A stretch of 64,000 bases of DNA, from positions 2,108,001 to 2,172,000 of the forward strand of contig OZ242340.1 in NCBI GenBank assembly GCA_965208525.1, given 5' to 3'. Under the pieces are notes generated by a model that saw only the letters and a program-made list of their open reading frames with translations, was not told the DNA's origin and did no database searches. This document shows, piece by piece, positions 36,174 to 48,242 of this stretch. The translations under genes and the position numbers were made by a program. The number at the start of each line of letters is the position of its first letter. Position 1 is the stretch's first letter. Origin of the DNA: VXYL01 sp965208525 (GTDB lineage: Bacteria > Pseudomonadota > Gammaproteobacteria > Pseudomonadales > Azotimanducaceae).

Positions 36174-36268
36174 GGCTCAACTCCCGATGGAACCTGCTGG
36201 CGGGCCTGCCGGCCTTGCCTCGCAAGGCCCGTCGTTGTTCTTGGGCGCGGCCATGGGAAAGCGCAACT

Positions 36269-36679
36269 TCATTGCAGCGACATGCGGCCTTGCGCATCGA
36301 CGAACAGGCTCTTCACGCGGCCGTCCACATCGATGCGGATGCGGTAGCCGGGCGCAGGGCGCTGCACCGACTTCGCCGACACCAGGCGCCCGCCGTGCGC
36401 CTGTCGAACGATAGCTACGGCGTCCTCCAGGGTGACCTGTTCAAGCGCGGGGCGGGGACGCTCGACGACCGCTTCCTTGGCGGCACGTTTCTTCGGCGCC
36501 TCCTTGTCTTCCTTGGCGACGAACCCTTGCGCGTCGCCGGACGCTGGCGTAGCGAGCCACGTGGACGCCAACAGAGCGACGGCGATGCGCCGCAATCCCG
36601 TGCCGGCAACGCCGCCACGTCCCGCCTGCCGCCACGCGCGGCCACCTGCATGACGGCATTGGCACTTGCGCTCGACCAT
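36269..36679 (-). CDS. PepSY domain protein of the PhoPQ-like locus
   Basis: 136 residues. An N-terminal basic region and hydrophobic segment (GLRRIAVALLASTWLATPAS) serve as a signal peptide, followed by a Lys/Glu-rich linker (residues about 50-75). The PepSY domain then reads LEQVTLEDAVAIVRQAHGGR, LVSAKSVQRPAPGYRIRIDV and GRVKSLFVDAQGRM. PepSY proteins beside PhoPQ-like systems are common in proteobacteria and are thought to bind or inhibit an envelope partner. The exact start is uncertain. It lies 95 bp upstream of the response regulator on the same strand and may share its operon. Confidence 0.75.
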   Translation of the reverse strand: MVERKCQCRHAGGRAWRQAGRGGVAGTGLRRIAVALLASTWLATPASGDAQGFVAKEDKEAPKKRAAKEAVVERPRPALEQVTLEDAVAIVRQAHGGRLVSAKSVQRPAPGYRIRIDVDGRVKSLFVDAQGRMSLQ

Positions 36680-36786
36680 GGCCCCGTCCTTGGGCGGTCC
36701 TCGACGCCTTCGAGTCTGCGGATTTGCCGTGGCGGCGGCAAGGGCGGCGTTGGTGAAAGGGCTTGGACATGCGTCGGCTCTGCGTC

Positions 36787-37305
36787 TCAGATCGGCGTCA
36801 CGCGCACGCGAACACGCACGCTGTCGCCGGGGTCTCGGCTCATGCGGGCGGTGTGGGTACGACCGCCGTAGCGATAGGTGACGTCGTAGCCGACGATCTC
36901 CTCGTCAAGGGAGATGTCCTCCACCACTCGGCAGACTTCGCGGCGTTGCCAGGCACGTCCGCGGTGGCCGTGATGGCGGTCGTGTTCGTTGGCGATGTCC
37001 GCGGCGATGCTGCCGCCGAGCACGGCGCCGACGATGGCGCCCACCTGTTTGTTGCGCTTGTTGTGGCCGACCGCGTTGCCGATGGCGCCGCCGATCACAG
37101 CGCCGACGATGGGTGCCGTGCCGGAACGGTGCCGGATGCGCGCCGGCACACGTTCGAGCCGACATTCCTCGCGCGGCGTGATGTGGCGCACAAGCTCGCG
37201 TACGGGTTCCGCATCGAGCACTTCCGCCTCGTCGTAGGCAGTGCCCGCCAGCGCCGGCGTGACGACACCAACTGCGGCAGCGATGATCACAGCCTGCATC
37301 TTCAT
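36787..37305 (-). CDS. Glycine-zipper 2TM (17-kDa surface antigen-like) envelope protein
   Basis: 172 residues with a signal peptide (MKMQAVIIAAAVGVVTPALA). The glycine-zipper motif IVGAVIGGAIGNAVGHNKRN and QVGAIVGAVLGGSIAADIAN are two consecutive G-x3-G-rich hairpin strands typical of the Rickettsia 17-kDa antigen, SlyB and YmgG family. The C-terminal part VCRVVEDISLDEEIVGYDVT and YRYGGRTHTARMSRDPGD is beta-rich. No lipobox Cys is seen at the signal end, so it is probably periplasmic or outer-membrane associated without lipidation. GGGAGAAG precedes the ATG at 37305. It may protect envelope integrity. Confidence 0.82.
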   Translation of the reverse strand: MKMQAVIIAAAVGVVTPALAGTAYDEAEVLDAEPVRELVRHITPREECRLERVPARIRHRSGTAPIVGAVIGGAIGNAVGHNKRNKQVGAIVGAVLGGSIAADIANEHDRHHGHRGRAWQRREVCRVVEDISLDEEIVGYDVTYRYGGRTHTARMSRDPGDSVRVRVRVTPI

Positions 37306-37406
37306 TGCGCTTCTCCCATGAGTCCGGTTTCTGGAGCGAGCGCAAGCCTGCAACGCCGTCGCTGAACGGAACCTGAACGATGGACGTCCTGCCTTTCGTG
37401 CGTCTG

Positions 37407-38261
37407 CTACCGAAACGTGACCTTTGCGATGTTGTGGTTTTGGTCGAGGGTGACGGCGGTGTCGGCGCGGTGGGGTAGGTCGCGCATCATGGCGAGGGTG
37501 ACGCGGTCGTAGTGCTGGACGAAGCGGTCCACCTCGGCTGCGGTCATGCGCAGCTGCGGGGGTCTTTCGCGCTCCTGCTGCAGGCGCCAGCGGCGCACTG
37601 CGGCCATGTCGGGGGCCTGCAGGTGGACGAGGGACTCGAGCCCTTCGAACAGCTCCGCATAGGCCGAGCCGAGGGCGTCGTTGACGTGGTTGCGCCAGGC
37701 GGCGTCGGGGTCGCGCTCTCGTTCCAGGCTGTTGACGGGCTTGGCGAGGAGCTTCGGCGGCGACGGCCGCGCGCCGACGCACCAGCCCTCGAGCACGACG
37801 ACGTCGACGTGGCCGGCCACGGTGCGCGACCCGGCGCGGTCGTCGCGGCCCTTGTCGAACACGGGCACGGCGACCTCGCGGGAGTGGGGTAGCGCGTCCA
37901 GCACCGAGCGGCAGAGCGCGATGTCGTGGGTGCCGGGCGGCCCGCGCGTCGCCAGCAGCGGGTGCACGTGCCGGGCGAGGTCAAGCCGGTCTGCGCGGGG
38001 CAGGTAGAAGTCGTCGATGCTGAGCACGCAGGTGTTGAGGCCGGAAAGCTCGCCGGCCTGCATCAGCAGGCGACCCAGGGTGGACTTGCCGGCGCCCTGG
38101 CCGCCGCCGATGCCGACATGCCGCACGCCTTGCTCGTACCAGCGGTCGAGCAGCAGCGCCGCGAGTTGCCGGTAGTCCTCGGGCGCCGTCGGGTCCAGCG
38201 CCCGCCACGTGGAGCGAACCTCCACCGATGGTGTGGACCCGGCGAGCTGTGCCAGCCGCAT
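37407..38261 (-). CDS. Glycerate 3-kinase-like P-loop kinase (YggC/GLYK family)
   Basis: 284 residues from the ATG at 38261, chosen because of GAGGAA upstream. Walker A is GIGGGQGAGKSTLGRLLMQA, then LSIDDFYLPRADRLDLARHV, ATRGPPGTHDIAL, PVFDKGRDDRAGSRTV and VVLEGWCVGARP. These are hallmarks of the YggC/plant glycerate-kinase group of P-loop kinases, which phosphorylate D-glycerate to 3-phosphoglycerate. The open frame extends further upstream into the end of glpK. It follows glpK by 26 bp on the same strand, so the pair may form a C3-polyol/acid salvage operon. Confidence 0.82.
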   Translation of the reverse strand: MRLAQLAGSTPSVEVRSTWRALDPTAPEDYRQLAALLLDRWYEQGVRHVGIGGGQGAGKSTLGRLLMQAGELSGLNTCVLSIDDFYLPRADRLDLARHVHPLLATRGPPGTHDIALCRSVLDALPHSREVAVPVFDKGRDDRAGSRTVAGHVDVVVLEGWCVGARPSPPKLLAKPVNSLERERDPDAAWRNHVNDALGSAYAELFEGLESLVHLQAPDMAAVRRWRLQQERERPPQLRMTAAEVDRFVQHYDRVTLAMMRDLPHRADTAVTLDQNHNIAKVTFR

Positions 38262-38287
38262 GGGTTCCTCGCTGCTACCCGGCGCTT

Positions 38288-39763
38288 TCAGGCGAGCGCC
38301 TTGCGGATGGCGGCTTGCCATTCGTCCTGCCATGCAGTGCGGCGGCGCGCGTCTGCTCGCGGCGCAAAGCTCTGCCGGGGTTGCTCGGCCTCGAGCGGTG
38401 CTTCAAGGCCGGAGACCAACCCGGCGCCGACCAGCGCGAGGCGGCCCGCCCCCGCCACGGTGGTCTCGATGTTCGCGGGGCGCTGCACCTCGTGGCCGGT
38501 GACGTCGGCGAGAAACTCGCAGAACCAGTCGTTGACCACCATGCCGCCATCGACGCGTAGGTCGTGGACGCCGACGCCTTCCGTCGCCATCGCGGCAAAG
38601 AGGTCGGCAACCTGAAAGGCGATGCCCTTGAGCGTCGCCGTGATGATCTGGTCGGGACCAGTGTCCAGCGTCAATCCCGTCACCAGTCCACGAGCGTCTG
38701 GGTCCCAATGCGGTGCCCCGAGGCCCGTGAACGCGGGCACGACCACCACGCCGTTCGTGTCGCCGCCAATGCGACGGGCGGCGTCCTCGGTCTCGGCAGC
38801 GCTGGCGATCAGGCCGAGCCGGTCCCGCAGCCACTTCACCGCGACGCCGGCATTGAACACGCTGCCTTCGAGTGCGTAGGCGCTCGCGCCGCTCAGGCGA
38901 CTGGCTACGGTGGTCAAGAGCTTCGAGGTGGCATGGACAGGCGTCGTCCCTGTGTGCGCGAGCAGGAAGCAGCCGGTGCCGAATGTGCACTTGGCCTCTC
39001 CCGCGTGCGTGCAACCTTGTCCCGCGAGGGCGGCTTGTTGGTCTCCCGCCACGGCGCGAATCGGGATGGCGGCGCCAAACCACTCCGGGTCCGCAACGCC
39101 GAAGTCGTCCACCGTGTCGGCGAGGCTTGGCAGCAGGGGCCTTGGAATGTCGAGATAGTCGGCGAGCGTCTCGCTCCACTCGTGCCGCTCGAGGTCGTAG
39201 AGCATGGTGCGCGAGGCGTTGGTGGCGTCGGTGACATGGCTGTGACCGCCAGTGAGGCGGGAGATGAGAAAGGTGTCCACCGTGCCGAAGCGCAGTTCAT
39301 TCGCCTCGGCGCGCCGCCGCATGTTGCCGGCACCCAGCATTCGCGCCAGCTTGGTGGCGGAGAAGTAGGGGTCAACCACGAGTCCCGTAGTGGCGCGGAT
39401 CTCGGCTTCCACGCCGTCGGCGACGATGCGGCGACAGTCCTCGGCGGTGCGACGGTCCTGCCAGACGATGGCGGGGCACACCGAGCGACCGCCTTCGGCG
39501 TCCCAGAGCAGCGTGGTCTCGCGCTGATTGGCGATGCCGATGGCGTCGATCCGGCGCGCTTCGACACCGGCATCCGCAATCGCCCCACGACCGGCGGCGA
39601 GGGTCGTCTGCCAGATGGCTTCGGGGTCCTGCTCCACCCAGCCGGGCTGCGGGTAGGAAGCGTCCAAGGCGCGCTGCGAACCGCCGATGGCTCGACCTTG
39701 CGCGTCGAAGACGACAGCGCGCGAGCTTGATGTGCCCTGGTCGATCGCAAGCACGTGCGCCAT
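38288..39763 (-). CDS. glpK: Glycerol kinase
   Basis: 491 residues, near E. coli GlpK (502). MAHVLAIDQGTSSSRAVVFD is the N-terminal FGGY phosphate motif, then SYPQPGWVEQDPEAIWQ, GIANQRETTLLWD, VWQDRRTAEDCRR, FGTVDTFLISRLTGGHSHVT, AGDQQAALAGQGC, CTFGTGCFLLAHTG and DGGMVVNDWFCEFLADVTGH. It phosphorylates glycerol with ATP to sn-glycerol 3-phosphate. GGGGAGAG precedes the ATG at 39763. No glpF, glpD or glpR is present in the window, and the downstream glycerate-kinase-like gene is its likely operon partner. Confidence 0.95.
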   Translation of the reverse strand: MAHVLAIDQGTSSSRAVVFDAQGRAIGGSQRALDASYPQPGWVEQDPEAIWQTTLAAGRGAIADAGVEARRIDAIGIANQRETTLLWDAEGGRSVCPAIVWQDRRTAEDCRRIVADGVEAEIRATTGLVVDPYFSATKLARMLGAGNMRRRAEANELRFGTVDTFLISRLTGGHSHVTDATNASRTMLYDLERHEWSETLADYLDIPRPLLPSLADTVDDFGVADPEWFGAAIPIRAVAGDQQAALAGQGCTHAGEAKCTFGTGCFLLAHTGTTPVHATSKLLTTVASRLSGASAYALEGSVFNAGVAVKWLRDRLGLIASAAETEDAARRIGGDTNGVVVVPAFTGLGAPHWDPDARGLVTGLTLDTGPDQIITATLKGIAFQVADLFAAMATEGVGVHDLRVDGGMVVNDWFCEFLADVTGHEVQRPANIETTVAGAGRLALVGAGLVSGLEAPLEAEQPRQSFAPRADARRRTAWQDEWQAAIRKALA

Positions 39764-39945
39764 GCGTTTCCAACTCTCCCCAAAGCCGTCGGACATTACC
39801 GCTCGACTGCGGCTCGTTCAAGCCGCCGCAAGACAGGCGCGCAAGGCCCTTGGATGGCTTGCGAACCGGTCGGAAAGTTGCTGACGGCATATCCACTGCA
39901 AAGCCACAGATTAAGCACGTCTTGCCGGCTTGTAATGCACCCCAA

Positions 39946-39995
39946 ACCGCAGTATGTTGGGGTTCAGATGCCGCCAAAGCCCCATATCTTGTGTC
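39946..39995 (+). promoter_or_regulatory. Candidate tandem NrdR boxes upstream of nrdA
   Basis: Two similar A/T-containing sites, ACCGCAGTATGTTGGG (39946-39961) and CCCCATATCTTGTGTC (39980-39995), lie about 34 bp centre to centre. That is about three helical turns, close to the tandem spacing of NrdR boxes; the second site resembles a half-conserved NrdR box. They are about 245 bp before the nrdA start in a 474-bp intergenic region. Matches to the consensus are partial, so this is tentative. No nrdR gene is in the window. A GTTTTTTCAT patch at about 40171 is the most A/T-rich stretch near the gene. Confidence 0.3.
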
Positions 39996-40182
39996 TTGGG
40001 CATTTTTCGGGAAAGCGCGGGGCGGCGGCGGGGAGCTCGCAACTGGCGGGGCCGTTCAGCCGCATGACGCGGAGGAACTGATCGGAGTGCCGGCGGGGTT
40101 TGGGCGCAAGTTGGGGAGAGGGCGGTCTAGCCGGAGGGAATCCATCATTTCGTTCGTCGGTTGGCGCCATCGTTTTTTCATG

Positions 40183-40208
40183 GGATACTGTACGCATGGA
40201 CAGTATCC
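40183..40208. repeat. Inverted repeat in the nrdA leader
   Basis: GGATACTGT (40183-40191), an 8-nt spacer ACGCATGG, and ACAGTATCC (40200-40208) form a perfect 9-bp inverted repeat. It ends 29 bp before the nrdA start codon. It may be an operator or an mRNA hairpin in the 5' leader. It differs from the other dispersed repeats in the window, which are GC-only. Confidence 0.55.
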
Positions 40209-40237
40209 GGGCTAGAAGAGGTCTTTGAGGGCAGCCT

Positions 40238-44271
<4,034 letters not shown>

Positions 44272-44275
<4 letters not shown>

Positions 44276-45312
44276 AGGGGCTCCAAGGCCAGCCCGGTAC
44301 CAGCGACGAGAAGGCGCCGGCATCGCCGGGCCCTGCCCCCGTAGGGGCGACGCATGCGTCGCCCGTTCCAGGCACGGTCGAGGAGAGCACGTCGCCAACG
44401 CCCCGCCCGAGCCGCAAGCTCCCTCTATCGGCCACCATCGGCCCCGGTCCGAAGCTGTGCCAGCATGGCCTTGCGCTCGTCAATCATGGCGACTGCCTAG
44501 ACGTCATGCGCCGGATGCCGGCGGATTTCGTGGACTTGATCGTCACCTCGCCGCCCTATGCCGACGCCCGCGCCCACACCTACGGCGGCATTCGACCGGA
44601 CGAGTATGTGCCGTGGTTCGTCGAGCGGGCGGTCGAGATGCACCGCGTGCTGAAACCTACCGGCTCCTTTGTGCTGAACATCAAGGAGAAGGCGGTGGAC
44701 GGCGAGCGCCACACCTATGTGCTCGAGCTCATCCTCGCGCTCAAGCGCGAAGTGGGCTTTCGCTGGGTGGAGGAATACATCTGGCACAAGACCACATCGG
44801 CGCCGGGCAAGTGGAAGTACCGCTTCCGCGACGCATGGGAGCGGCTGCTGCACTTCAGCAAGTCGGACGACGTGAAGATGAACCAGCAGGACGTGCGGGT
44901 GCCGGTGGGCGACTGGACCCGCACCCGGCTGCGCAACATGAGCGCCAACGACCGCGTGCGGCGTGAATCGGGCACGCGCTCGCAGGTGGGGCGTCGCATC
45001 TCCGCGTGGACGGACCGCAAGCTGGTCTATCCATCGAACGTGCTGCATCGCCCGCCGGTATGCCACAACACGGGCCACAGCGCCGCCTTCCCGGAATGGA
45101 TGCCGGAGTTCTTCATTCGGCTATTCACGGACCAGGGCGACGTCGTGCTGGACCCATTCCTCGGCAGCGGCACCACCTTCCGCGTTGCCCAGGCGCTTGG
45201 CCGCCACGCCGTGGGCATCGACCTCGACCGCGATTGCCTCGAGCGCTTCCTCGCAACCATCGAGGACGAATTCGTCGCTGGCGAGCCGCTGAGCGCCGCC
45301 AACATCCACTGA
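44272..45312 (+). CDS. DNA (cytosine-N4/adenine-N6) methyltransferase
   Basis: 346 residues, starting at GTG 44272 which overlaps the nrdA stop (GTGA). Residues 1-70 are low complexity and include a repeat-derived GATHASP segment. The methyltransferase domain follows: LVNHGDCLDVMRRMPADFVD, motif IV TSPPYADARAHTYGG (SPPY favours N4-cytosine), PTGSFVLNIKEKAV and the target region, then the late motif I DPFLGSGTTFRVAQALGRH, giving the beta-class order. It would methylate DNA with S-adenosylmethionine; no cognate nuclease is adjacent. No ATG or GTG lies between 44272 and the first conserved motif, which supports this start. Placement between nrdA and nrdB is unusual. Confidence 0.82.
44345..44364. 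repeat. 20-bp palindrome inside the methyltransferase N-terminus
   Basis: A single GGGCGACGCATGCGTCGCCC core preceded by CCCCCGTAG, in the first 35 codons of the methyltransferase frame (encoding VGATHASPV). It shows that the repeat has entered, or been retained in, a translated region without breaking the frame. Confidence 0.8.
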
Positions 45313-45335
45313 CGCGACTGACTTGGGAGAGCATC

Positions 45336-46700
45336 ATGCTGACCTGGGACGAATATCACGAAGGCGAGCCGACCGTGCCCCCGCCGGCTCCGCCGCCCGC
45401 TCCGGCGACGGTGGAACCAGAACCGGCTCTGCCGACGCTAGCGCGCGGTTCGGAGCCGCTTGAAATCGATGACACCGAGCTCGTTCCTCTGCCTCCCAGC
45501 GTCGCCGTGCCAGCACCGGACGCGCTGTCTCGACCAGCCATGCCAGAACCGCCTGTGCCGCCCGTGGTTGCGCCGGCTCCCCAATCCACCCCCAAGGTGA
45601 AGCGGGGGGAAGCGGCCGAGTCCATGGGCAGAAGTTCCGCGCTAGCGGAACTTTCAACGCGCCCGGTAGGGCGCGCATCCACCGAGCGGGTGACGGTGGA
45701 TCAGAAGCAGATGATCAACTGCCGCGCCGACCTCAACCAGCTCGTGCCGTTCAAGTACGACTGGGCTTGGCAGAAATACCTCGACGGCTGCGCCAACCAC
45801 TGGATGCCGCAGGAAGTGAACATGACGGCGGATGTGGCGCTGTGGCGGTCCGACGACGGCCTCACCGCCGACGAACGTCTCGTTGTCAAGCGCAGCCTAG
45901 GCTTTTTCTCCACCGCCGACTCGCTGGTGGCGAACAACCTCGTGCTCGCCATCTATCGGCTCATCACCAACCCGGAATGCCGTCAGTATCTGCTTCGCCA
46001 AGCGTTCGAGGAAGCCATCCACACCCACGCCTACCAGTACTGCATCGAGTCACTCGGCATGGACGAAGGCGAGATATTCAACATGTACCACGAGGTGCCG
46101 GCGGTGGCCGACAAGGCCTCGTGGGCCATGAAGTACACGCGGGAACTTTCCGATCCCACATTCCGCACCGGCACGCCGGAGACGGACCGCGCCCTGCTCA
46201 AGAACCTGATCGCCTACTACTGCGTGCTTGAAGGCATCTTCTTCTATTGCGGCTTCACGCAGATCCTCTCCATGGGCCGTCGCAACAAGATGACCGGCAC
46301 CTCGGAGCAGTTCCAGTACATCCTTCGCGACGAATCCATGCACGTCAATTTCGGCATCGACGCCATCAACCAGATCAAGCTCGAGAACCCTGATCTGTGG
46401 GACGAGGACATGCAGTCCCTCGCCACGGAGATGATCGTCGAAGGCACCGAACTCGAAACCCGCTACGCCCGCGACACCATGCCCCGCGGCATCCTCGGCA
46501 TGAACGCCAACACCATGGAGGAATACCTCCAATTCATCGCCAACCGCCGCCTGGCCCAACTTGGCCTCCCGGAACGCTACGCCGGCGCCCGCAATCCCTT
46601 CCCCTGGATGTCGGAAATCATGGACCTCAAGAAGGAAAAGAACTTCTTCGAAACCCGCGTAACGGAATACCAAACCGGTGGTGCCTTGAGCTGGGATTGA
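45336..46700 (+). CDS. nrdB: Ribonucleoside-diphosphate reductase beta subunit
   Basis: 454 residues, about 100 more than usual. Residues 8-115 are Pro/Ala-rich and end with repeat-derived sequence (SSALAELSTRPVGRAS). The conserved part starts near TVDQKQMINCRADLNQLVPF. Di-iron ligands and radical Tyr: Asp in GFFSTADSL, Glu226-x2-His229 in FEEAIHTHAYQY with Tyr233 four residues on, Glu in CVLEGIFFYCGF, and Glu/His in RDESMHVNFG. This indicates a class Ia tyrosyl-radical subunit. It ends LKKEKNFFETRVTEYQTGGA, the tail region that binds NrdA. GGGAGAG precedes the ATG. It is the third gene of the operon. Confidence 0.94.
   Translation: MLTWDEYHEGEPTVPPPAPPPAPATVEPEPALPTLARGSEPLEIDDTELVPLPPSVAVPAPDALSRPAMPEPPVPPVVAPAPQSTPKVKRGEAAESMGRSSALAELSTRPVGRASTERVTVDQKQMINCRADLNQLVPFKYDWAWQKYLDGCANHWMPQEVNMTADVALWRSDDGLTADERLVVKRSLGFFSTADSLVANNLVLAIYRLITNPECRQYLLRQAFEEAIHTHAYQYCIESLGMDEGEIFNMYHEVPAVADKASWAMKYTRELSDPTFRTGTPETDRALLKNLIAYYCVLEGIFFYCGFTQILSMGRRNKMTGTSEQFQYILRDESMHVNFGIDAINQIKLENPDLWDEDMQSLATEMIVEGTELETRYARDTMPRGILGMNANTMEEYLQFIANRRLAQLGLPERYAGARNPFPWMSEIMDLKKEKNFFETRVTEYQTGGALSWD
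45632..45676. repeat. Palindromic repeat inside the nrdB N-terminus
   Basis: AAGTTCCGC-GCTA-GCGGAACTT (9-bp arms, 45632-45653) followed by a CGCGCCC-GGTA-GGGCGCG stem. The same two-stem layout (GTTCGC palindrome, then GCGCCC stem) is seen in intergenic blocks at 8061-8181 and 15700-15750. Here it is in frame at codons about 99-116 of nrdB. Confidence 0.75.
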
Positions 46701-46804
46701 CCCCGCCTGCCGGGCCTCGCATCTGCTCGGTCCAGGAGCCTGGCAGGGGCCTTAGGCGTGCATGGAGGGCATGGCGTTTCCCTCTAGGGAGGCGGCCGCG
46801 TGCC

Positions 46805-47893
46805 TCAATACCCCTCCGCCAGCAGCGGGAATGCCGACATCACGTCGTAGGGACCCGGCAATGGCAGGGCCCGTTCCACCAGGTCTGGCGAGAGGTCGTC
46901 GATGTCTGCGATGCCCATGAGGCCCATAGTGAGCTTGACTTCCGTTTCAATGAGCTCCAGCGCGCGCACAACGCCCTGAGCTCCTCGGGCGGCCATGCCA
47001 AGAGCGAGGAGCCGGCCGGTGCCGACCGCGGTGGCGCCAAGGCAGAGGCCTTTCACCACGTCAGCACCGCGCAGGAAGCCGCCGTCGACGATCACGGGGG
47101 CCCTGCCGTCCACGGCCTCGACCACCTCCGGCAGCATGTCGATGCAGCCCTTGGCGTGATCGAGCTGGCGACCGCCGTGGTTGGAGACGTAGATGACGTC
47201 CACGCCAGCCTCGACCGCCCGGGCGGCGTCGTCGGCGCGGGCGATGCCCTTGAGCACGAGCGGGATGTCGAAGTTCTCCTTGATGTGCGCCACCGTGTCC
47301 CAGTCCATGCGTGCCTGCGCGAAGAAATCGGCGTTGGCGTCCTGTTCGCGCGGATCGAGCAGAGAAATCCGCCCTGACCCAGGTATGTAGCGCTTGTGGA
47401 TGTCGCGCTCGCGACGGCTGTACAGCGCGGTGTCTACGGTGAGGCAGAAGGCATCGTAGCCGGCCTCGATGGTGCGACCGATGACATCGTCCATCCAGGC
47501 GCGGTCGCCGATGAGGTAAAGCTGGAAGATCTTGCTGCAGCCAGGCGTCTTCGCCACCGTCTCGAAATCCGGCAGCGCGGCGGAACTCAGGATCATCGCC
47601 GTGCCGAACTCCGCCGCCGCTTCGGCCACGGAAACTCCGCCACCAGCCTCGAATTGCTGCACGGAGCCGATGGGCGGCAGCACCACCGGGATGCGCATGG
47701 GCGCGCCGAGCAGTTCCCGTTCGGTGCGGATATCGGTGACGTTGTTCAGCACCTTGGGGCGGAATGCCCAAGACGAGAGGCTCAGCCGGTTGCGCGTCAC
47801 CGCAGCTTCGGAATCCGCGCCGCCACGCAGGTAGTCCCAGAGGTTGTCGTTGAGGTTGCGCCGTGCCTGCTTGGCGATTTCGCCTAGCGTCAT
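46805..47893 (-). CDS. FMN-dependent alpha-hydroxy acid oxidase/dehydrogenase
   Basis: 362 residues. ARRNLNDNLWDYLRGGADSE is the N-terminal signature, VVLPPIGSVQQFEAGGGVSV the FMN-binding region, IFQLYLIGDRAWM, LKGIARADDA (Lys) and VYVSNHGGRQLD-like VIYVSNHGGRQLD with catalytic His, then VIVDGGFLRGADVVKGLCLG and GRLLALGMAARGAQG. The family includes glycolate oxidase, L-lactate dehydrogenase and mandelate dehydrogenase, oxidising L-2-hydroxy acids. GGAAGAAG precedes the ATG at 47893. It is convergent with nrdB and separated by about 100 bp. Substrate unknown; DALYSRRER (TVDTALYSRRERDIH) is the substrate-Arg region. Confidence 0.88.
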   Translation of the reverse strand: MTLGEIAKQARRNLNDNLWDYLRGGADSEAAVTRNRLSLSSWAFRPKVLNNVTDIRTERELLGAPMRIPVVLPPIGSVQQFEAGGGVSVAEAAAEFGTAMILSSAALPDFETVAKTPGCSKIFQLYLIGDRAWMDDVIGRTIEAGYDAFCLTVDTALYSRRERDIHKRYIPGSGRISLLDPREQDANADFFAQARMDWDTVAHIKENFDIPLVLKGIARADDAARAVEAGVDVIYVSNHGGRQLDHAKGCIDMLPEVVEAVDGRAPVIVDGGFLRGADVVKGLCLGATAVGTGRLLALGMAARGAQGVVRALELIETEVKLTMGLMGIADIDDLSPDLVERALPLPGPYDVMSAFPLLAEGY

Positions 47894-48090
47894 GAATTCT
47901 TCTTCCAAGGTGCCGACCCCTCTCGCGAATGCGGCGCGCATCATACCTGTGGTTCGCCGTTGCTCGCGCCCCACTCAAAAGGAAAGCCATTGGCTAGCGG
48001 TTCGCGCGAGCGAACTGCTGGCCTTCGTGCTCGCGTTCGCTCGCACCTACGGCTAACAACCTGTCGCGCTTCGCCGCTGGCGCGGCAAAA
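47894..48090. other. Intergenic region with fragments of dispersed repeats
   Basis: Part of the gap between the hydroxy-acid oxidase and the divergent FAD reductase gene. It contains GGTTCGCGCGAGCGAACTGC (about 48000-48020), related to the palindrome at 8105-8126, and a CGTGCTCGCGTTCGCTCGCA fragment also found near 50000. No gene seen. Confidence 0.45.
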
Positions 48091-48217
48091 GTCCGACAGG
48101 CTGCTAGCGCATGAGGAATGCCACCCGAAGAAGGGCGACGCATGCGTCGCCCCTACGGCCCGGAACATGATCGACACCTTCCTGTAGGGGCGACGCATGC
48201 GTCGCCGCTGTCCGGCT
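48091..48217. repeat. Palindromic repeat unit (copy 3 of 3), inverted
   Basis: Reverse complement of the units at 15519 and 33906: GTCCGACAGGCTGCTAGCGC, then CCCGAAGAAG, a perfect core at 48133-48152, spacer with ATGATCGACACCTTCCTG, and a second core at 48188-48207 with one changed base. It lies just upstream of the FAD reductase gene and may carry or border its promoter. Confidence 0.8.
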
Positions 48218-48242
48218 TGGGCGCGTGGGCGGCGGCGATACA

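Noticed and set aside
36413..36871. Plus-strand open frames over the PepSY gene
   Set aside because: Antisense to a gene with a signal peptide and a PepSY domain; no ribosome binding site or family match.
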